In this document: piece by piece, positions 1-9,130 of the stretch | Numbering within the stretch: position 1 is the first letter of the stretch | Layout: each line of letters starts with the position of its first letter | Origin: Acuticoccus sp039034015 | Lineage (GTDB): Bacteria > Pseudomonadota > Alphaproteobacteria > Rhizobiales > Amorphaceae | NCBI GenBank assembly: GCA_039034015.1 | Contig: JBCCBM010000016.1 | Location: forward strand, 27,221-91,220 | Direction: 5' to 3' | DNA length: 64,000 nucleotides | Translations under genes and position numbers: made by a program | Notes under the pieces: generated by a model | The model's input: only the letters and a program-made list of their open reading frames with translations | Told to the model about the DNA's origin: nothing | Database searches by the model: none

Positions 1-215
1 AGCGCGATGGCGGTGGCAAGCGACAGGGCGGCCAGCTCTTGAGCCGCCAGCGCCTCGATGAGCGCGGTGCCAAGGCTTGTGAGTTGGCGTTCGGACCGCT
101 CGGCCAACGCATCCTCATGGAGGAGCGAAAGGGTGAGCGTCCCCGCAAGCACCGAAAACAGGCTGACCGCGGCGATCATCACGACCACGGTGCGGCGGAG
201 GGTGGGTCTGAACAT
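1..215 (-). CDS. Membrane protein, N-terminal part only (runs off the left edge)
   Basis: An open reading frame starts at ATG 215 on the minus strand and stays open for 71 codons to the window edge. The translation begins MFRPTLRRTVVVMIAAVS and continues into a hydrophobic stretch (about residues 9-32). A basic cluster precedes one membrane helix, followed by a Glu/Ala/Leu-rich, likely helical segment that would lie outside the membrane. That layout is common at the start of sensor kinases, diguanylate cyclases and chemoreceptors, but nothing diagnostic is inside the window. It is divergent from sucA. The function is not assigned. Confidence 0.55.
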   Translation of the reverse strand, partial: MFRPTLRRTVVVMIAAVSLFSVLAGTLTLSLLHEDALAERSERQLTSLGTALIEALAAQELAALSLATAIA

Positions 216-315
216 CAAACGTCCCACGTCGACAAGGGGTTGAGGCGGGAGTGTGCCACAGGGGCCTTGCGTCACTCTGGTCGTCCCATGCCGCCAGCGT
301 GGCGCAGGGTTGCGA

Positions 316-344
316 TTGACCGGGCCCAATCATCACGATTTTAA
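316..344 (+). promoter_or_regulatory. Candidate sigma-70 promoter for the sucA run
   Basis: TTGACC at 316-321 is followed by a 17-bp spacer and TTTTAA at 339-344, about 75 bp before the sucA start. The -35 box and spacing are good and the -10 box is weak. It lies in the 203-bp gap between sucA and the divergent left-edge gene, which otherwise holds nothing recognised. Confidence 0.4.
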
Positions 345-418
345 CAGAAGCGCATCGCGGGACGCGCTAAGGTGCCTTCCGACGATGAGTGGCAACGGCA
401 CATCCAAGGACGCTTCCC

Positions 419-3370
419 ATGGCCCGTGAAGACGCGAACGACGCGTTTCTTCAATCCTCGTTCCTTTACGGCGGCAATGCGCAGTATTTGGAACAGCTTT
501 ACGCGCGTTACCAAGCCGATCCGACCAGTGTGGATGCCGGCTGGCAAACCTTCTTCGGCGCCCTGAAGGACGAGAGCGAGGCCGTTGCGCAAAGCGCGCG
601 CGGGCCGAAGTGGAAGCGCGCCGACTGGCCGCCTGCGGTGAATGGCGAGCTGGTGTCCGCGCTCGACGGGGACTGGGGCGAGGCGGCCGCGGTCCAATCG
701 CGGGTGGCGGACAAGGTGGCGCAAAAGGCGCAAAGCGTTGGCGCTGCGGTGTCGGAGGCGGACCTTCAGCGGGCCGCGCGCGATTCGGTGCGCGCGATCA
801 TGATGATCCGCGCCTATCGTATGCGCGGCCATTACCACGCCAAGCTCGACCCGCTCGGCATTGTCGGCAACACCGATTCAGAGCTTTCGCCGGCCGCTTA
901 TGGCTTTTCTGACGCTGACCTCGATCGCCCCATCTTCATCGACAATGTGTTGGGGCTCGAATTTGCGACCGTGCGCCAGATGGTCGGCATTTTGACGCGC
1001 ACCTATTGCAGCACCATGGGTGTTGAATTCATGCATATCTCCGATGGCGCGGAGAAGGGCTGGCTGCAAGAGCGTATTGAGGGGCCGGACAAAGGTGTTG
1101 CCTTCACGCCGGAGGGGCGGAAGGCGATTTTGAATAAGCTGATCGAGGCCGAGGGCTTTGAAAAGTTTTTGGGCGTCAAGTATACGGGCACCAAGCGGTT
1201 CGGGCTTGACGGTGGCGAGGCGGTTATTCCTGCGCTTGAGCAGATTATCAAGCGCGGCGGCAACCTTGGCCTGCGCGACATTGCGATTGGGATGGCCCAC
1301 CGCGGGCGGTTGAACGTTTTGGCGCAGGTGATGGGCAAGCCCCTGCGTGCGATTTTTCACGAGTTCAAAGGCGGGTCGTTCAAACCCGATGATGTGGAAG
1401 GTTCTGGCGACGTCAAATACCACCTGGGCGCTTCGTCAGACCGTGAGTTTGATGGCAACTCTGTCCATTTGTCGTTGACCGCAAACCCCTCTCACCTTGA
1501 AATTGTTGACCCTGTGGTGCTTGGCAAAGTGCGCGCCAAGCAAGATCAGATGGGTGACACGGACCGGTCACAGGCGCTGGCGCTGCTCTTGCACGGCGAC
1601 GCGGCCTTTGCCGGCCAAGGGGTGGTGGCCGAGTGCTTTGGCTTGTCAGGGCTGAAGGGGCACAAGACGGGCGGCTCGATCCACGTCATCGTCAACAATC
1701 AGATCGGGTTTACGACGTACCCGCACTTCTCGCGGTCGAGCCCTTATCCGTCCGATGTTGCCAAGATGATTGAGGCGCCGATCTTCCATGTGAATGGGGA
1801 TGATCCGGAGGCGGTGGTTTTCGCGGCGAAGGTTGCGACAGAGTTTCGGCAAAAGTTTCACAAGCCGGTCGTCATCGACATGTTCTGTTACCGTCGCTTT
1901 GGCCACAACGAGGGGGACGAGCCGGCGTTCACCCAGCCAAAAATGTACAAGATCATTCGGCAGCATCCGTCGACGCTAGAAATTTACGGCAATCGTCTTG
2001 TGGATGAGGGCGTGTTGTCGGGCGAGGATGTGGAGCGGCGGAAGGCTGAGTGGCGCGACCATCTTGAGGTGGAGTTTGAGGCCGGCCAATCGTTCCTGCC
2101 CAACAAGGCGGACTGGTTGGACGGCCGATGGGCCGCCATCAAGCCTGGGCAGGAGATGGACGACCCGCGCCGCGGCAAAACCGGTGTGGAGGAGGCCGAG
2201 CTTAAGGAGATCGGCGAGAAGCTGACCGCGGTGCCCGAAACCTTCAACCTGCACCGCACCATCGGCCGGTTCATGCAAAACCGTGCAAAAATGTTTGAGA
2301 CGGGCGAAGGGGTGGATTGGGCCACCGCCGAAGCGCTCGCCTTCGGCACCTTGATGCGGGAAGGGTATCCGGTGCGCCTGTCGGGCCAAGATGTGGAACG
2401 CGGCACGTTCAGCCAGCGCCACAGCGTGCTTTATGACCAGGAGACCGAAGAGCGCTACATCCCCCTCAACAATATTGGCGCAAAGGAAGACTACGACGCC
2501 ATCAACTCGATGTTGTCAGAAGAGGCGGTCCTTGGGTTTGAATACGGCTACTCGCTGGCGGAGCCCAATGCGCTGACGTGTTGGGAGGCGCAGTTCGGCG
2601 ACTTTGCCAACGGCGCGCAAGTGGTGTTCGACCAGTTCATCTCGTCGGGCGAGCGCAAGTGGCTGCGCATGACGGGCCTCGTCTGCCTTCTCCCCCACGG
2701 GTACGAAGGGCAGGGGCCGGAACACTCGTCCGCCCGGCTGGAGCGCTTTTTGCAGCTCTGCGCCGAAGACAACATGCAGGTGGCCAACTGCACGACGCCG
2801 GCCAATTACTTCCACATCCTGCGCCGCCAGCTGAAGCGTGACTTGCGCAAGCCGCTGATCCTGATGACGCCAAAGTCTTTGTTGCGGCACAAGCGTTGCG
2901 TCTCAAAGCTTTCGGAGTTTGGGGCGGATGCCACCTTCCACCGTGTGCTGTGGGACGATGCGCAGCTTGGCCTCACCAACGTAACGCTGAAGCCGGACAA
3001 AGATATTCGGCGCGTGGTCGTCTGCTCGGGCAAGGTTTACTTTGATCTTTTGGAGGCCCGTGAGGCGGAAGGCGTCGACGATGTTTACATCCTGCGGACC
3101 GAACAGCTTTACCCGTTCCCGGCGAAGGCGCTCTTGAATGAGCTGAAGCGGTTTCCGGAGGCGGAACTTGTGTGGTGCCAAGAAGAGCCGGCCAACATGG
3201 GGAGCTGGACCTTCGTGCAACCTTATCTTGACTGGTGCCTCACCCAGCTGGAGCGGGGGGGCGAGCGTGCGCGCTACACCGGGCGCGCCGCGGCGGCCTC
3301 GCCGGCGACCGGTCTTGCCGCCCGCCACAAGCACCAGATGGAAACCTTCCTGGCCCAGGCCTTGGGCTGA
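419..3370 (+). CDS. sucA: 2-oxoglutarate dehydrogenase E1 component
   Basis: This is the thiamine diphosphate-dependent E1 subunit of the TCA-cycle 2-oxoglutarate dehydrogenase complex. It decarboxylates 2-oxoglutarate and passes the succinyl group to the lipoyl arm of E2. The 983 residues match the family length. The N-terminus (NDAFLQSSFLYGGN) is the usual E2-contact helix region. Family motifs include MAHRGRLNVL, GDAAFAGQG, NNQIGFTT, LLPHGYEGQGPEHSS and the C-terminal WCQEEPANMG. The ATG at 419 is preferred over an upstream in-frame GTG at 389 because AAGGA at 406-410 is correctly spaced for it. The neighbouring sucB and lpdA complete the complex. Confidence 0.97.
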   Translation: MAREDANDAFLQSSFLYGGNAQYLEQLYARYQADPTSVDAGWQTFFGALKDESEAVAQSARGPKWKRADWPPAVNGELVSALDGDWGEAAAVQSRVADKVAQKAQSVGAAVSEADLQRAARDSVRAIMMIRAYRMRGHYHAKLDPLGIVGNTDSELSPAAYGFSDADLDRPIFIDNVLGLEFATVRQMVGILTRTYCSTMGVEFMHISDGAEKGWLQERIEGPDKGVAFTPEGRKAILNKLIEAEGFEKFLGVKYTGTKRFGLDGGEAVIPALEQIIKRGGNLGLRDIAIGMAHRGRLNVLAQVMGKPLRAIFHEFKGGSFKPDDVEGSGDVKYHLGASSDREFDGNSVHLSLTANPSHLEIVDPVVLGKVRAKQDQMGDTDRSQALALLLHGDAAFAGQGVVAECFGLSGLKGHKTGGSIHVIVNNQIGFTTYPHFSRSSPYPSDVAKMIEAPIFHVNGDDPEAVVFAAKVATEFRQKFHKPVVIDMFCYRRFGHNEGDEPAFTQPKMYKIIRQHPSTLEIYGNRLVDEGVLSGEDVERRKAEWRDHLEVEFEAGQSFLPNKADWLDGRWAAIKPGQEMDDPRRGKTGVEEAELKEIGEKLTAVPETFNLHRTIGRFMQNRAKMFETGEGVDWATAEALAFGTLMREGYPVRLSGQDVERGTFSQRHSVLYDQETEERYIPLNNIGAKEDYDAINSMLSEEAVLGFEYGYSLAEPNALTCWEAQFGDFANGAQVVFDQFISSGERKWLRMTGLVCLLPHGYEGQGPEHSSARLERFLQLCAEDNMQVANCTTPANYFHILRRQLKRDLRKPLILMTPKSLLRHKRCVSKLSEFGADATFHRVLWDDAQLGLTNVTLKPDKDIRRVVVCSGKVYFDLLEAREAEGVDDVYILRTEQLYPFPAKALLNELKRFPEAELVWCQEEPANMGSWTFVQPYLDWCLTQLERGGERARYTGRAAAASPATGLAARHKHQMETFLAQALG

Positions 3371-3377
3371 CCTGTCG

Positions 3378-3406
3378 CCCGCCGCTTGCTTCTGGCCGGC
3401 GGCGGG
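3378..3406 (+). other. GC-rich hairpin between sucA and sucB
   Basis: CCCGCCGC (3378-3385) and GCGGCGGG (3399-3406) form an 8-bp perfect stem with a 13-nt loop just after the sucA stop. There is no T-run, so it is more likely an mRNA-processing or stabilising stem in the 108-bp gap than a terminator. Confidence 0.25.
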
Positions 3407-3478
3407 GGCAAACAGTGCTTTGCGGCATATCGCCTTTGCCAAAACCCCTCCCGCTGAACAACAGCCGATGACACGCCC

Positions 3479-4972
3479 ATGAGCACCGAAATCCGCGTCC
3501 CCACCCTCGGCGAAAGTGTGACCGAGGCGACTGTTGCGCAGTGGCTGAAGGCAAAGGGCGACACCGTTGCCGCCGACGAGCCGGTGGTGGAACTGGAAAC
3601 CGACAAGGTGTCGGTGGAAGTTCCCGCGCCCACCGCAGGCACCATCACCGAAATTGCGGCCGAAGCGGGCGCGACGGTGGAGGTCGGCGCGCTTCTGGGC
3701 CAGATCGGCGAAGGGGGGGCGGCGGCCCCCGCGCCTGCGAAGCCCGAGGCACCCGCGAACGGCCCGGCGGCAGCGCCCGCCACCGCGGCGACCGAGGTGC
3801 GTGTCCCCGCCCTTGGCGAGAGCGTGACCGAAGCAACGGTCGCGCAAATCCTGAAAAAAGAGGGCGACGCGGTGGCCGCTGACGAGGCGATCGTGGAGCT
3901 TGAGACCGACAAGGTGTCCGTGGAAGTGCCCTCGCCGGTGGCCGGCACCGTCCAATCCCTCGCCGTTTCGGTGGGTGACACCGTGGCCGTGGACGCGCTG
4001 ATCGGCGCGATTTCCGCCGGCGGTGGCGCGGTTGCAGCGGCCGCCCCTGCGCCCGCAACGGCCGAGCCTGCGGCCCCCGCACCCTCCGCCGGCCGTCCCC
4101 CGGCGCCCTCCGCCCGCAAAGCGATGGCAGAGGCCGGACTGTCGGCCGAGAGCGTCTCTGGCACCGGCCGAGAGGGCCAGATTTTGAAGGGCGACGTTTT
4201 GAAAGCCATTGCCAGCGGCGCGGCGGCCGCACCCGCGCCGGCTGCAAAAGCCCCGGCCACCGGGCCCGACAGCACCCGCGAAGAGCGCGTGCCGATGACC
4301 CGTTTGCGCCGCACCATCGCCCAACGGCTCAAAGACGCGCAAAACACAGCCGCCATGTTGACGACGTTCAATGACGTCGACATGGGCGCGGTCATGGAGC
4401 TGCGCAAGCAATACAAAGATCAGTTTGAGAAAAAGCACGGCGTGAAGCTCGGCTTCATGGCCTTCTTCTCAAAAGCCTGCGTCCATGCGCTGAAAGAGGT
4501 GCCCGCGGTCAACGCGGAGATCGACGGCAACGACCTCGTCTACAAAAACTATTACCACCTCGGCATTGCGGTCGGCACCGACAAGGGGCTCGTGGTCCCG
4601 GTCTTGCGGGATGCGGATGCGCTCAGCTTCGCCGGCATTGAAAAATCCATCGCCGGGTTCGGTCGCCGCGCACGCGACGGCCAGCTCAAGCTTGACGAGA
4701 TGCAGGGCGGCACCTTCACCATCACCAATGGCGGGATTTACGGCTCGCTGATGTCGACGCCCATCCTCAACGCGCCGCAGTCCGGCATTTTGGGCATGCA
4801 CCGGATCGAGCAGCGCCCCGTCGCCGTCGGCAACGAGATCAAGCTGCGCCCGATGATGTATCTCGCCCTCTCCTACGACCACAGGATTGTGGATGGGAAA
4901 GAAGCCGTGACCTTCCTGGTGCGCGTCAAGGAAGCGATCGAAGACCCGCAGCGGCTTCTTCTGGATCTATAA
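3479..4972 (+). CDS. sucB: 2-oxoglutarate dehydrogenase E2, two lipoyl domains
   Basis: This is the dihydrolipoyl succinyltransferase core of the complex. Two lipoyl domains are visible, each with ETDKVSVEVP; the lipoylated lysines should be K43 and K145. Ala/Pro-rich linkers follow, then a peripheral subunit-binding domain (about 208-245, APSARKAMAEAGL) and the catalytic domain with SYDHRIVDG, where H468 and D472 are the acyltransferase residues. Most E2o proteins carry one lipoyl domain, so the two near-identical copies are a variation. Length is 497 residues. The sulfotransferase gene starts 7 bp after the stop, suggesting co-transcription. Confidence 0.95.
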   Translation: MSTEIRVPTLGESVTEATVAQWLKAKGDTVAADEPVVELETDKVSVEVPAPTAGTITEIAAEAGATVEVGALLGQIGEGGAAAPAPAKPEAPANGPAAAPATAATEVRVPALGESVTEATVAQILKKEGDAVAADEAIVELETDKVSVEVPSPVAGTVQSLAVSVGDTVAVDALIGAISAGGGAVAAAAPAPATAEPAAPAPSAGRPPAPSARKAMAEAGLSAESVSGTGREGQILKGDVLKAIASGAAAAPAPAAKAPATGPDSTREERVPMTRLRRTIAQRLKDAQNTAAMLTTFNDVDMGAVMELRKQYKDQFEKKHGVKLGFMAFFSKACVHALKEVPAVNAEIDGNDLVYKNYYHLGIAVGTDKGLVVPVLRDADALSFAGIEKSIAGFGRRARDGQLKLDEMQGGTFTITNGGIYGSLMSTPILNAPQSGILGMHRIEQRPVAVGNEIKLRPMMYLALSYDHRIVDGKEAVTFLVRVKEAIEDPQRLLLDL

Positions 4973-4979
4973 GCCATCG

Positions 4980-6539
4980 ATGCGGCCCTATCTGGAGCCT
5001 GAACCCGGCCAAACCCCGCTGCCCTACGTGGCGAGCGTGAGTTGGCCGCGCTCAGGCCATCACCTCATCGTACGCCTTCTTTATGGATACTTTGGCCCGC
5101 GCTTTGGTTACTGTGAGTACCACGTGCCGAAGGACGACCCGGACACGCCCTGCTGCGGCCACTTCCCCTGCCAAAAGCGCGCGATCGCGTTCTCAAAGAA
5201 CCACGACTTCAATATTGATTCGCCCGTCCCGACGGACGTGCCGCTCCTCGTCCAATGGCGGGAGCCCATCGCCGCGCTGCATTCCAACTTTGAACTTGCG
5301 GTGATGGAAGGTTGGCCGGACACACCTAAAGCATTCACAAAATTTGGCCACAAGCAGGCGGAGAAATACCGCCGCTTCATGGCCAAATGGGTCGAGCCGG
5401 ACCTGCCAAACCGCCTTGTCCTCAACTATGATGACCTGACGGCCGACCCACACAGCCACTTTCGAAAGGTTTTGACGCTTTGGGGTGAAGACCCGTGCGA
5501 TGAGGCAAAGCTTGAAACCGCAATCCAGACCGTCCCGCACATCTCGGTCAGCGACAAAACCTCAAAACTCTCCGCAGCGCGCGGCGTGCGGGCCGAGCGC
5601 GTGGTCACCACCTTCCGCCATTATGATGCGGCGGAAACCCAGGTGTTCCGCGAGATTGCGCTCGGCCCCGTCGCCGCGCACGCAACAACCGCGGCCGTGA
5701 TCGCGCCGCACCCCGCCGCCCCGGCCACCGCGCGCACCGTTGACCCCGAAACGCTCAAGGCCAACCGACTGCGCGCCGGCGAGCGGCTGGTCTTCCACCA
5801 CATCCCAAAGTGCGCTGGCTCATCGGTGAGCGACCTTTTGGCGGCCCCCTTTCGCAAAGACCAAATCTTCCGCCATCGGGGCGACATGCTGCCCGGCATG
5901 TCCGCCGAGGAGGTCGCCAAGTATCGCTACTTCACCGGCCACTTTTCACGCCATGGCGTTGACACCGTGCCGGGGCCAAAACGCGTCGTCACCGTCCTGC
6001 GGGAGCCGCGTGAGCGCATCCTCTCGCTTTATTACTTTTGGCGCTCTCACACCCACGCTGCCATCGAGCGCGGCAACCTAAAGGGTGCTCGCGCGGCCAA
6101 GTCCATGGATCTCAAAACCTTTCTGCGGTCCGACTTGCCGGAGGTGACGCTCAGCATCAACAACCATATCGTGCGCAGCATGCTCGGCCCCATTCGGCTT
6201 GAACTCGGCCAAGGGTTCCGCCTCCCAGACAGGGACTTTGCTGTCGATACCGCAATCTTGAACATCAAGCGCTACTTCTTCGTCGCCTTCACCGAAACAC
6301 TTGACGAGGACATGGCGCAACTTCTGCCCTTGCTGGGCATCGAACCGGTCGCAACAATCCCGCGCGAAAAAGCATTCGAAAACCTCAGCGCGCGCAAGGC
6401 CCTGTTTGAGCCCATCGAGCGGGAGCCGCTTGATGATGAGACCTGGTCGCTGCTCAACCACCTCACCTTTCTCGACATGGCGTTTTACAGAAAAGCGTGG
6501 CACCTGAGGGCGAGCCTGCGCTGCCCCTATCCCATGTGA
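4980..6539 (+). CDS. Protein with two sulfotransferase-like domains
   Basis: Two PAPS-dependent sulfotransferase-like modules are fused in 519 residues. The first (about 1-230) has a PAPS 5'-phosphate loop-like SWPRSGHHLIVRLL (21-34), a Cys-rich insert (C54, C58-C64 region) and WREPIAALHSNFEL (93-106) as the 3'-phosphate motif. An Ala/Pro linker (about 230-262) leads to the second (about 265-510), with HIPKCAGSS (274-282) and VLREPRERILSLYYFWRS (339-356), the pattern of the Sulfotransfer_2 group. The acceptor is unknown; carbohydrate or lipid is typical of the family. Its place between sucB and lpdA is positional, not functional, as far as can be seen. No signal peptide is present. Confidence 0.8.
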   Translation: MRPYLEPEPGQTPLPYVASVSWPRSGHHLIVRLLYGYFGPRFGYCEYHVPKDDPDTPCCGHFPCQKRAIAFSKNHDFNIDSPVPTDVPLLVQWREPIAALHSNFELAVMEGWPDTPKAFTKFGHKQAEKYRRFMAKWVEPDLPNRLVLNYDDLTADPHSHFRKVLTLWGEDPCDEAKLETAIQTVPHISVSDKTSKLSAARGVRAERVVTTFRHYDAAETQVFREIALGPVAAHATTAAVIAPHPAAPATARTVDPETLKANRLRAGERLVFHHIPKCAGSSVSDLLAAPFRKDQIFRHRGDMLPGMSAEEVAKYRYFTGHFSRHGVDTVPGPKRVVTVLREPRERILSLYYFWRSHTHAAIERGNLKGARAAKSMDLKTFLRSDLPEVTLSINNHIVRSMLGPIRLELGQGFRLPDRDFAVDTAILNIKRYFFVAFTETLDEDMAQLLPLLGIEPVATIPREKAFENLSARKALFEPIEREPLDDETWSLLNHLTFLDMAFYRKAWHLRASLRCPYPM

Positions 6540-6550
6540 GGCCACCCGCC

Positions 6551-6952
6551 ATGCCCCTCGAACTCACGCTTCTTGCCGTGTCCGGCATCATCTTCGTGAT
6601 CCACCTTTTGACTGCAGCCGGCGGCCGCACCGTCACCTACGGGCTCGACTGGGCCGCCGGCCCGCGGGACACGCACCCTGGCCAAGTCCCCCAATGGGGT
6701 GAGCGGGCGGACCGCGCCTTCCGCAACATGGCCGAAACCTTCCCGCTTTACGCGGCCTTTTCGGTCGCGGTGGTCGCGGCGGACGCCACCGGGCCCCTCA
6801 CAGCCCTTGGCGCATCGCTCTACGTGGTCGGCCGCGTCCTCTACCTCCCGGCGTACCTGTTGCACATCCAATTCGTGCGCTCGCTCATCTGGGTCGCGGC
6901 AATGGTGGGCATTGCGCTGCTGGGCGCCCCGCTCATCCTGGGGGCGCTGTGA
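6551..6952 (+). CDS. MAPEG family membrane protein
   Basis: This is a 133-residue integral membrane protein with about four hydrophobic segments (near residues 3-22, 62-80, 88-105 and 110-132). The loop WGERADRAFRNMAETFPLY is the MAPEG pattern (microsomal glutathione transferase/eicosanoid family; R-x-x-x-N in the first loop). The bacterial substrate is unknown. The ATG at 6551 is chosen because an upstream in-frame ATG (6497) would lie inside the sulfotransferase gene. Its TGA overlaps the start of the next gene by one base, and MAPEG and SDR genes between sucB and lpdA are, as I recall, common in related bacteria. Confidence 0.85.
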   Translation: MPLELTLLAVSGIIFVIHLLTAAGGRTVTYGLDWAAGPRDTHPGQVPQWGERADRAFRNMAETFPLYAAFSVAVVAADATGPLTALGASLYVVGRVLYLPAYLLHIQFVRSLIWVAAMVGIALLGAPLILGAL

Positions 6953-7710
6953 TGGGCCGCGGCGTTTGCGTTGTCACCGGCGGCTCCCGGGGGATTGGCG
7001 CGGCGGCCGCCCGGCTCGCCGGCGCCCACGGGTGGGACGTTTTGATCAATTATCGCGCGCGGGCGGACGCCGCAGAGGCCGTTGCCGCCGACATTGTGGC
7101 CGCAGGCGGGCAGGCCGAGATCGTCGCGGCTGACGTTGCCACGCAAGAGGGCATCGATGCCGTGTTTGCCGCGGCCGATGCCATGGGCCCGCTCACCGCG
7201 CTCATCTCCAACGCCGGCATGGGCGACCAGGTGGGAACCGTCGACACCTTCACCTTTGAGCGGGTGGACCGGTTGATGCGGCTCAACGTCACCTCGGTGA
7301 TCATGTGCGCGAAGGCGGCGGTGATGCGCATGGCAACCTCCCGCGGCGGGTCGGGCGGCTCCATCATCCACATTGCGTCGGCCGCATCCAAGCTTGGCGG
7401 GCCCCACCAGTTTGTGGACTATGCCGCCACAAAGGGCGCCATCGACACGCTCACCGTCGGCCTTGCGCTGGAATGGGCGGGCGCCGGCATCCGGGTGAAC
7501 GCGGTGCGCCCCGGCGTGATCGACACCGACTTTCACGCCAGCGTTGGCGTGCCGGACCGCCCGGCCACCGTCGGCCCGCAGCAGCCCATTGGCCGCGCGG
7601 GCACGCCGCAGGAGGTGGCTGAGGCAATCCTCTTTCTGATGTCGGACAAGGCGTCCTATACCACGGGCGCGATCCTCGATGTGTCGGGCGGCCGCAGCGC
7701 GGTCCCGTAA
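6952..7710 (+). CDS. SDR family oxidoreductase
   Basis: This is a classical short-chain dehydrogenase/reductase of 252 residues. It has the cofactor loop TGGSRGIG (9-16), the NAG motif (SNAGMG), the catalytic Ser in HIASAAS, the Y-x-x-x-K pair in YAATK, and the PG motif with RPGVIDTDF. The C-terminal TGAILDVSGG is typical. An Arg follows the glycine motif and Arg/Ala residues follow the second strand, which points to NADP(H), though the substrate cannot be inferred. The ATG at 6952 overlaps the MAPEG stop, so translation is probably coupled. Confidence 0.9.
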   Translation: MGRGVCVVTGGSRGIGAAAARLAGAHGWDVLINYRARADAAEAVAADIVAAGGQAEIVAADVATQEGIDAVFAAADAMGPLTALISNAGMGDQVGTVDTFTFERVDRLMRLNVTSVIMCAKAAVMRMATSRGGSGGSIIHIASAASKLGGPHQFVDYAATKGAIDTLTVGLALEWAGAGIRVNAVRPGVIDTDFHASVGVPDRPATVGPQQPIGRAGTPQEVAEAILFLMSDKASYTTGAILDVSGGRSAVP

Positions 7711-7729
7711 AAATCCAAAGGAGCGGACA

Positions 7730-9130
7730 ATGGCGGCCTACGACGTTGTGGTGATTGGCAGCGGCCCCGGGGGCTACGTGGCCGCCATTCGGGCCGCGCA
7801 GCTCGGCCTCAAAACCGCGGTGGTGGAAAAGTGGCCCGCCTTCGGGGGCACCTGCCTCAATGTGGGCTGCATCCCCTCCAAAGCGCTCCTCCACGCCTCC
7901 GAACTTTATGAAGAGGCCGGCCACGGCTTTGCCGACATGGGGATCGGCGTCTCCCCCTCCCTCGACCTTCAAAAGATGTTGACCTTCAAGGACGAGGGCG
8001 TCGACGGCAACACAAAAGGCGTCGCGTTCCTGTTCAAGAAAAACAAGATCGACACCTATGCCGGCACCGGCGCATTGGCCGGGCCCAACACCGTGCGCGT
8101 CACCCCCGAGGAGGGCGATGCGACGGAGCTTGAGGCGAAAAACATCATCATCGCCACCGGGTCTGACATTGTGCGCCTGCCCAACATCCCCATCGATGAG
8201 ACGCGCATTGTCTCCTCCACCGGCGCGCTGTCGCTCCAAAAGGTGCCGGGAAAAATGATCCTGGTGGGCGGCGGCGTGATTGGGCTTGAGCTTGGCTCGG
8301 TCTGGCGGCGGCTGGGCGCGGAGGTGACGGTGGTCGAATTCCTCGAGCGCATCCTCCCCACCGAGGACAAAGAGATTTCCAAGCAGTTTGAGCGCATCTT
8401 GAAGAAACAAGGGATGACGTTCCGCACAAAGACAAAGGTGACCGGCGTCGACACGTCCGGCGACACGCTCAAGGTGACGGTGGAGCCGGCCGATGGCGGC
8501 GCGGCCGAAACCCTGGAGGCCGATGTGGTCTTGGTCGCCATCGGCCGGCGCCCCTATACGGACGGGCTCAACCTCGAGGCGGTCGGCGTTGCGCTGGATG
8601 ACAAGGGCCGCGTCAAAACCGATGGGCACTATCGCACCAACGTCCCCCACATTTATGCCATCGGGGATGTGACGGACGGGCCAATGCTGGCCCACAAGGC
8701 GGAAGACGAGGGCGTTGCGGCGGCCGAAATCATCGCCGGGCAAGCCGGCCACGTGAACTACGGCACGATCCCCAATGTGGTCTACACGTACCCCGAAGTG
8801 GCCTCCGTCGGGCAGACCGAGGAGGCGCTGAAGGGCGCGGGCGTTGCCTATAAGGTTGGGAAATTCCCCTTCACCGCCAACGGGCGGGCGAAGGTGAACC
8901 GCACCACCGAGGGTTTTGTGAAAGTGTTGGCGGACGCTGAGACCGACACGGTGCTTGGCGTTCACATCATCGGCCCCGACGCCGGCACGATGATTGCCGA
9001 AGCCGCGCTTGCCATGGAGTTTGGCGCAGCGGCCGAGGACATTGCCCGCACCTGCCACGCCCACCCCACGCTGACCGAAAGCATGAAAGAGGCGGCCCTC
9101 GCCGTCGACGGCCGCGCCATTCACATGTGA
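7730..9130 (+). CDS. lpdA: Dihydrolipoyl dehydrogenase (E3)
   Basis: This FAD disulfide oxidoreductase re-oxidises the dihydrolipoyl arm of E2 with NAD+. The FAD site is GSGPGGYVAA near the N-terminus. The redox disulfide is GGTCLNVGCIPSK, the NAD site VGGGVIGLELGSVW, the second FAD motif YAIGDVTDGPMLAHKA, and the catalytic His-Glu dyad is in HAHPTLTE. Length is 466 residues, as expected. AAGGAG at 7718-7723 sets the ATG at 7730. It closes the suc run and could also serve other lipoyl enzymes. The stop is followed immediately by a 25-bp tandem repeat. Confidence 0.97.
   Translation: MAAYDVVVIGSGPGGYVAAIRAAQLGLKTAVVEKWPAFGGTCLNVGCIPSKALLHASELYEEAGHGFADMGIGVSPSLDLQKMLTFKDEGVDGNTKGVAFLFKKNKIDTYAGTGALAGPNTVRVTPEEGDATELEAKNIIIATGSDIVRLPNIPIDETRIVSSTGALSLQKVPGKMILVGGGVIGLELGSVWRRLGAEVTVVEFLERILPTEDKEISKQFERILKKQGMTFRTKTKVTGVDTSGDTLKVTVEPADGGAAETLEADVVLVAIGRRPYTDGLNLEAVGVALDDKGRVKTDGHYRTNVPHIYAIGDVTDGPMLAHKAEDEGVAAAEIIAGQAGHVNYGTIPNVVYTYPEVASVGQTEEALKGAGVAYKVGKFPFTANGRAKVNRTTEGFVKVLADAETDTVLGVHIIGPDAGTMIAEAALAMEFGAAAEDIARTCHAHPTLTESMKEAALAVDGRAIHM

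Noticed and set aside
3378..3406. Rho-independent terminator after sucA
   Set aside because: The stem is good but no T-run follows, and the neighbouring genes need co-expression; kept only as a hairpin.
7451..9124. 557-codon minus-strand open frame
   Set aside because: Antisense to lpdA and the SDR end; no recognised domain, and both real genes have ribosome sites and full motif sets.
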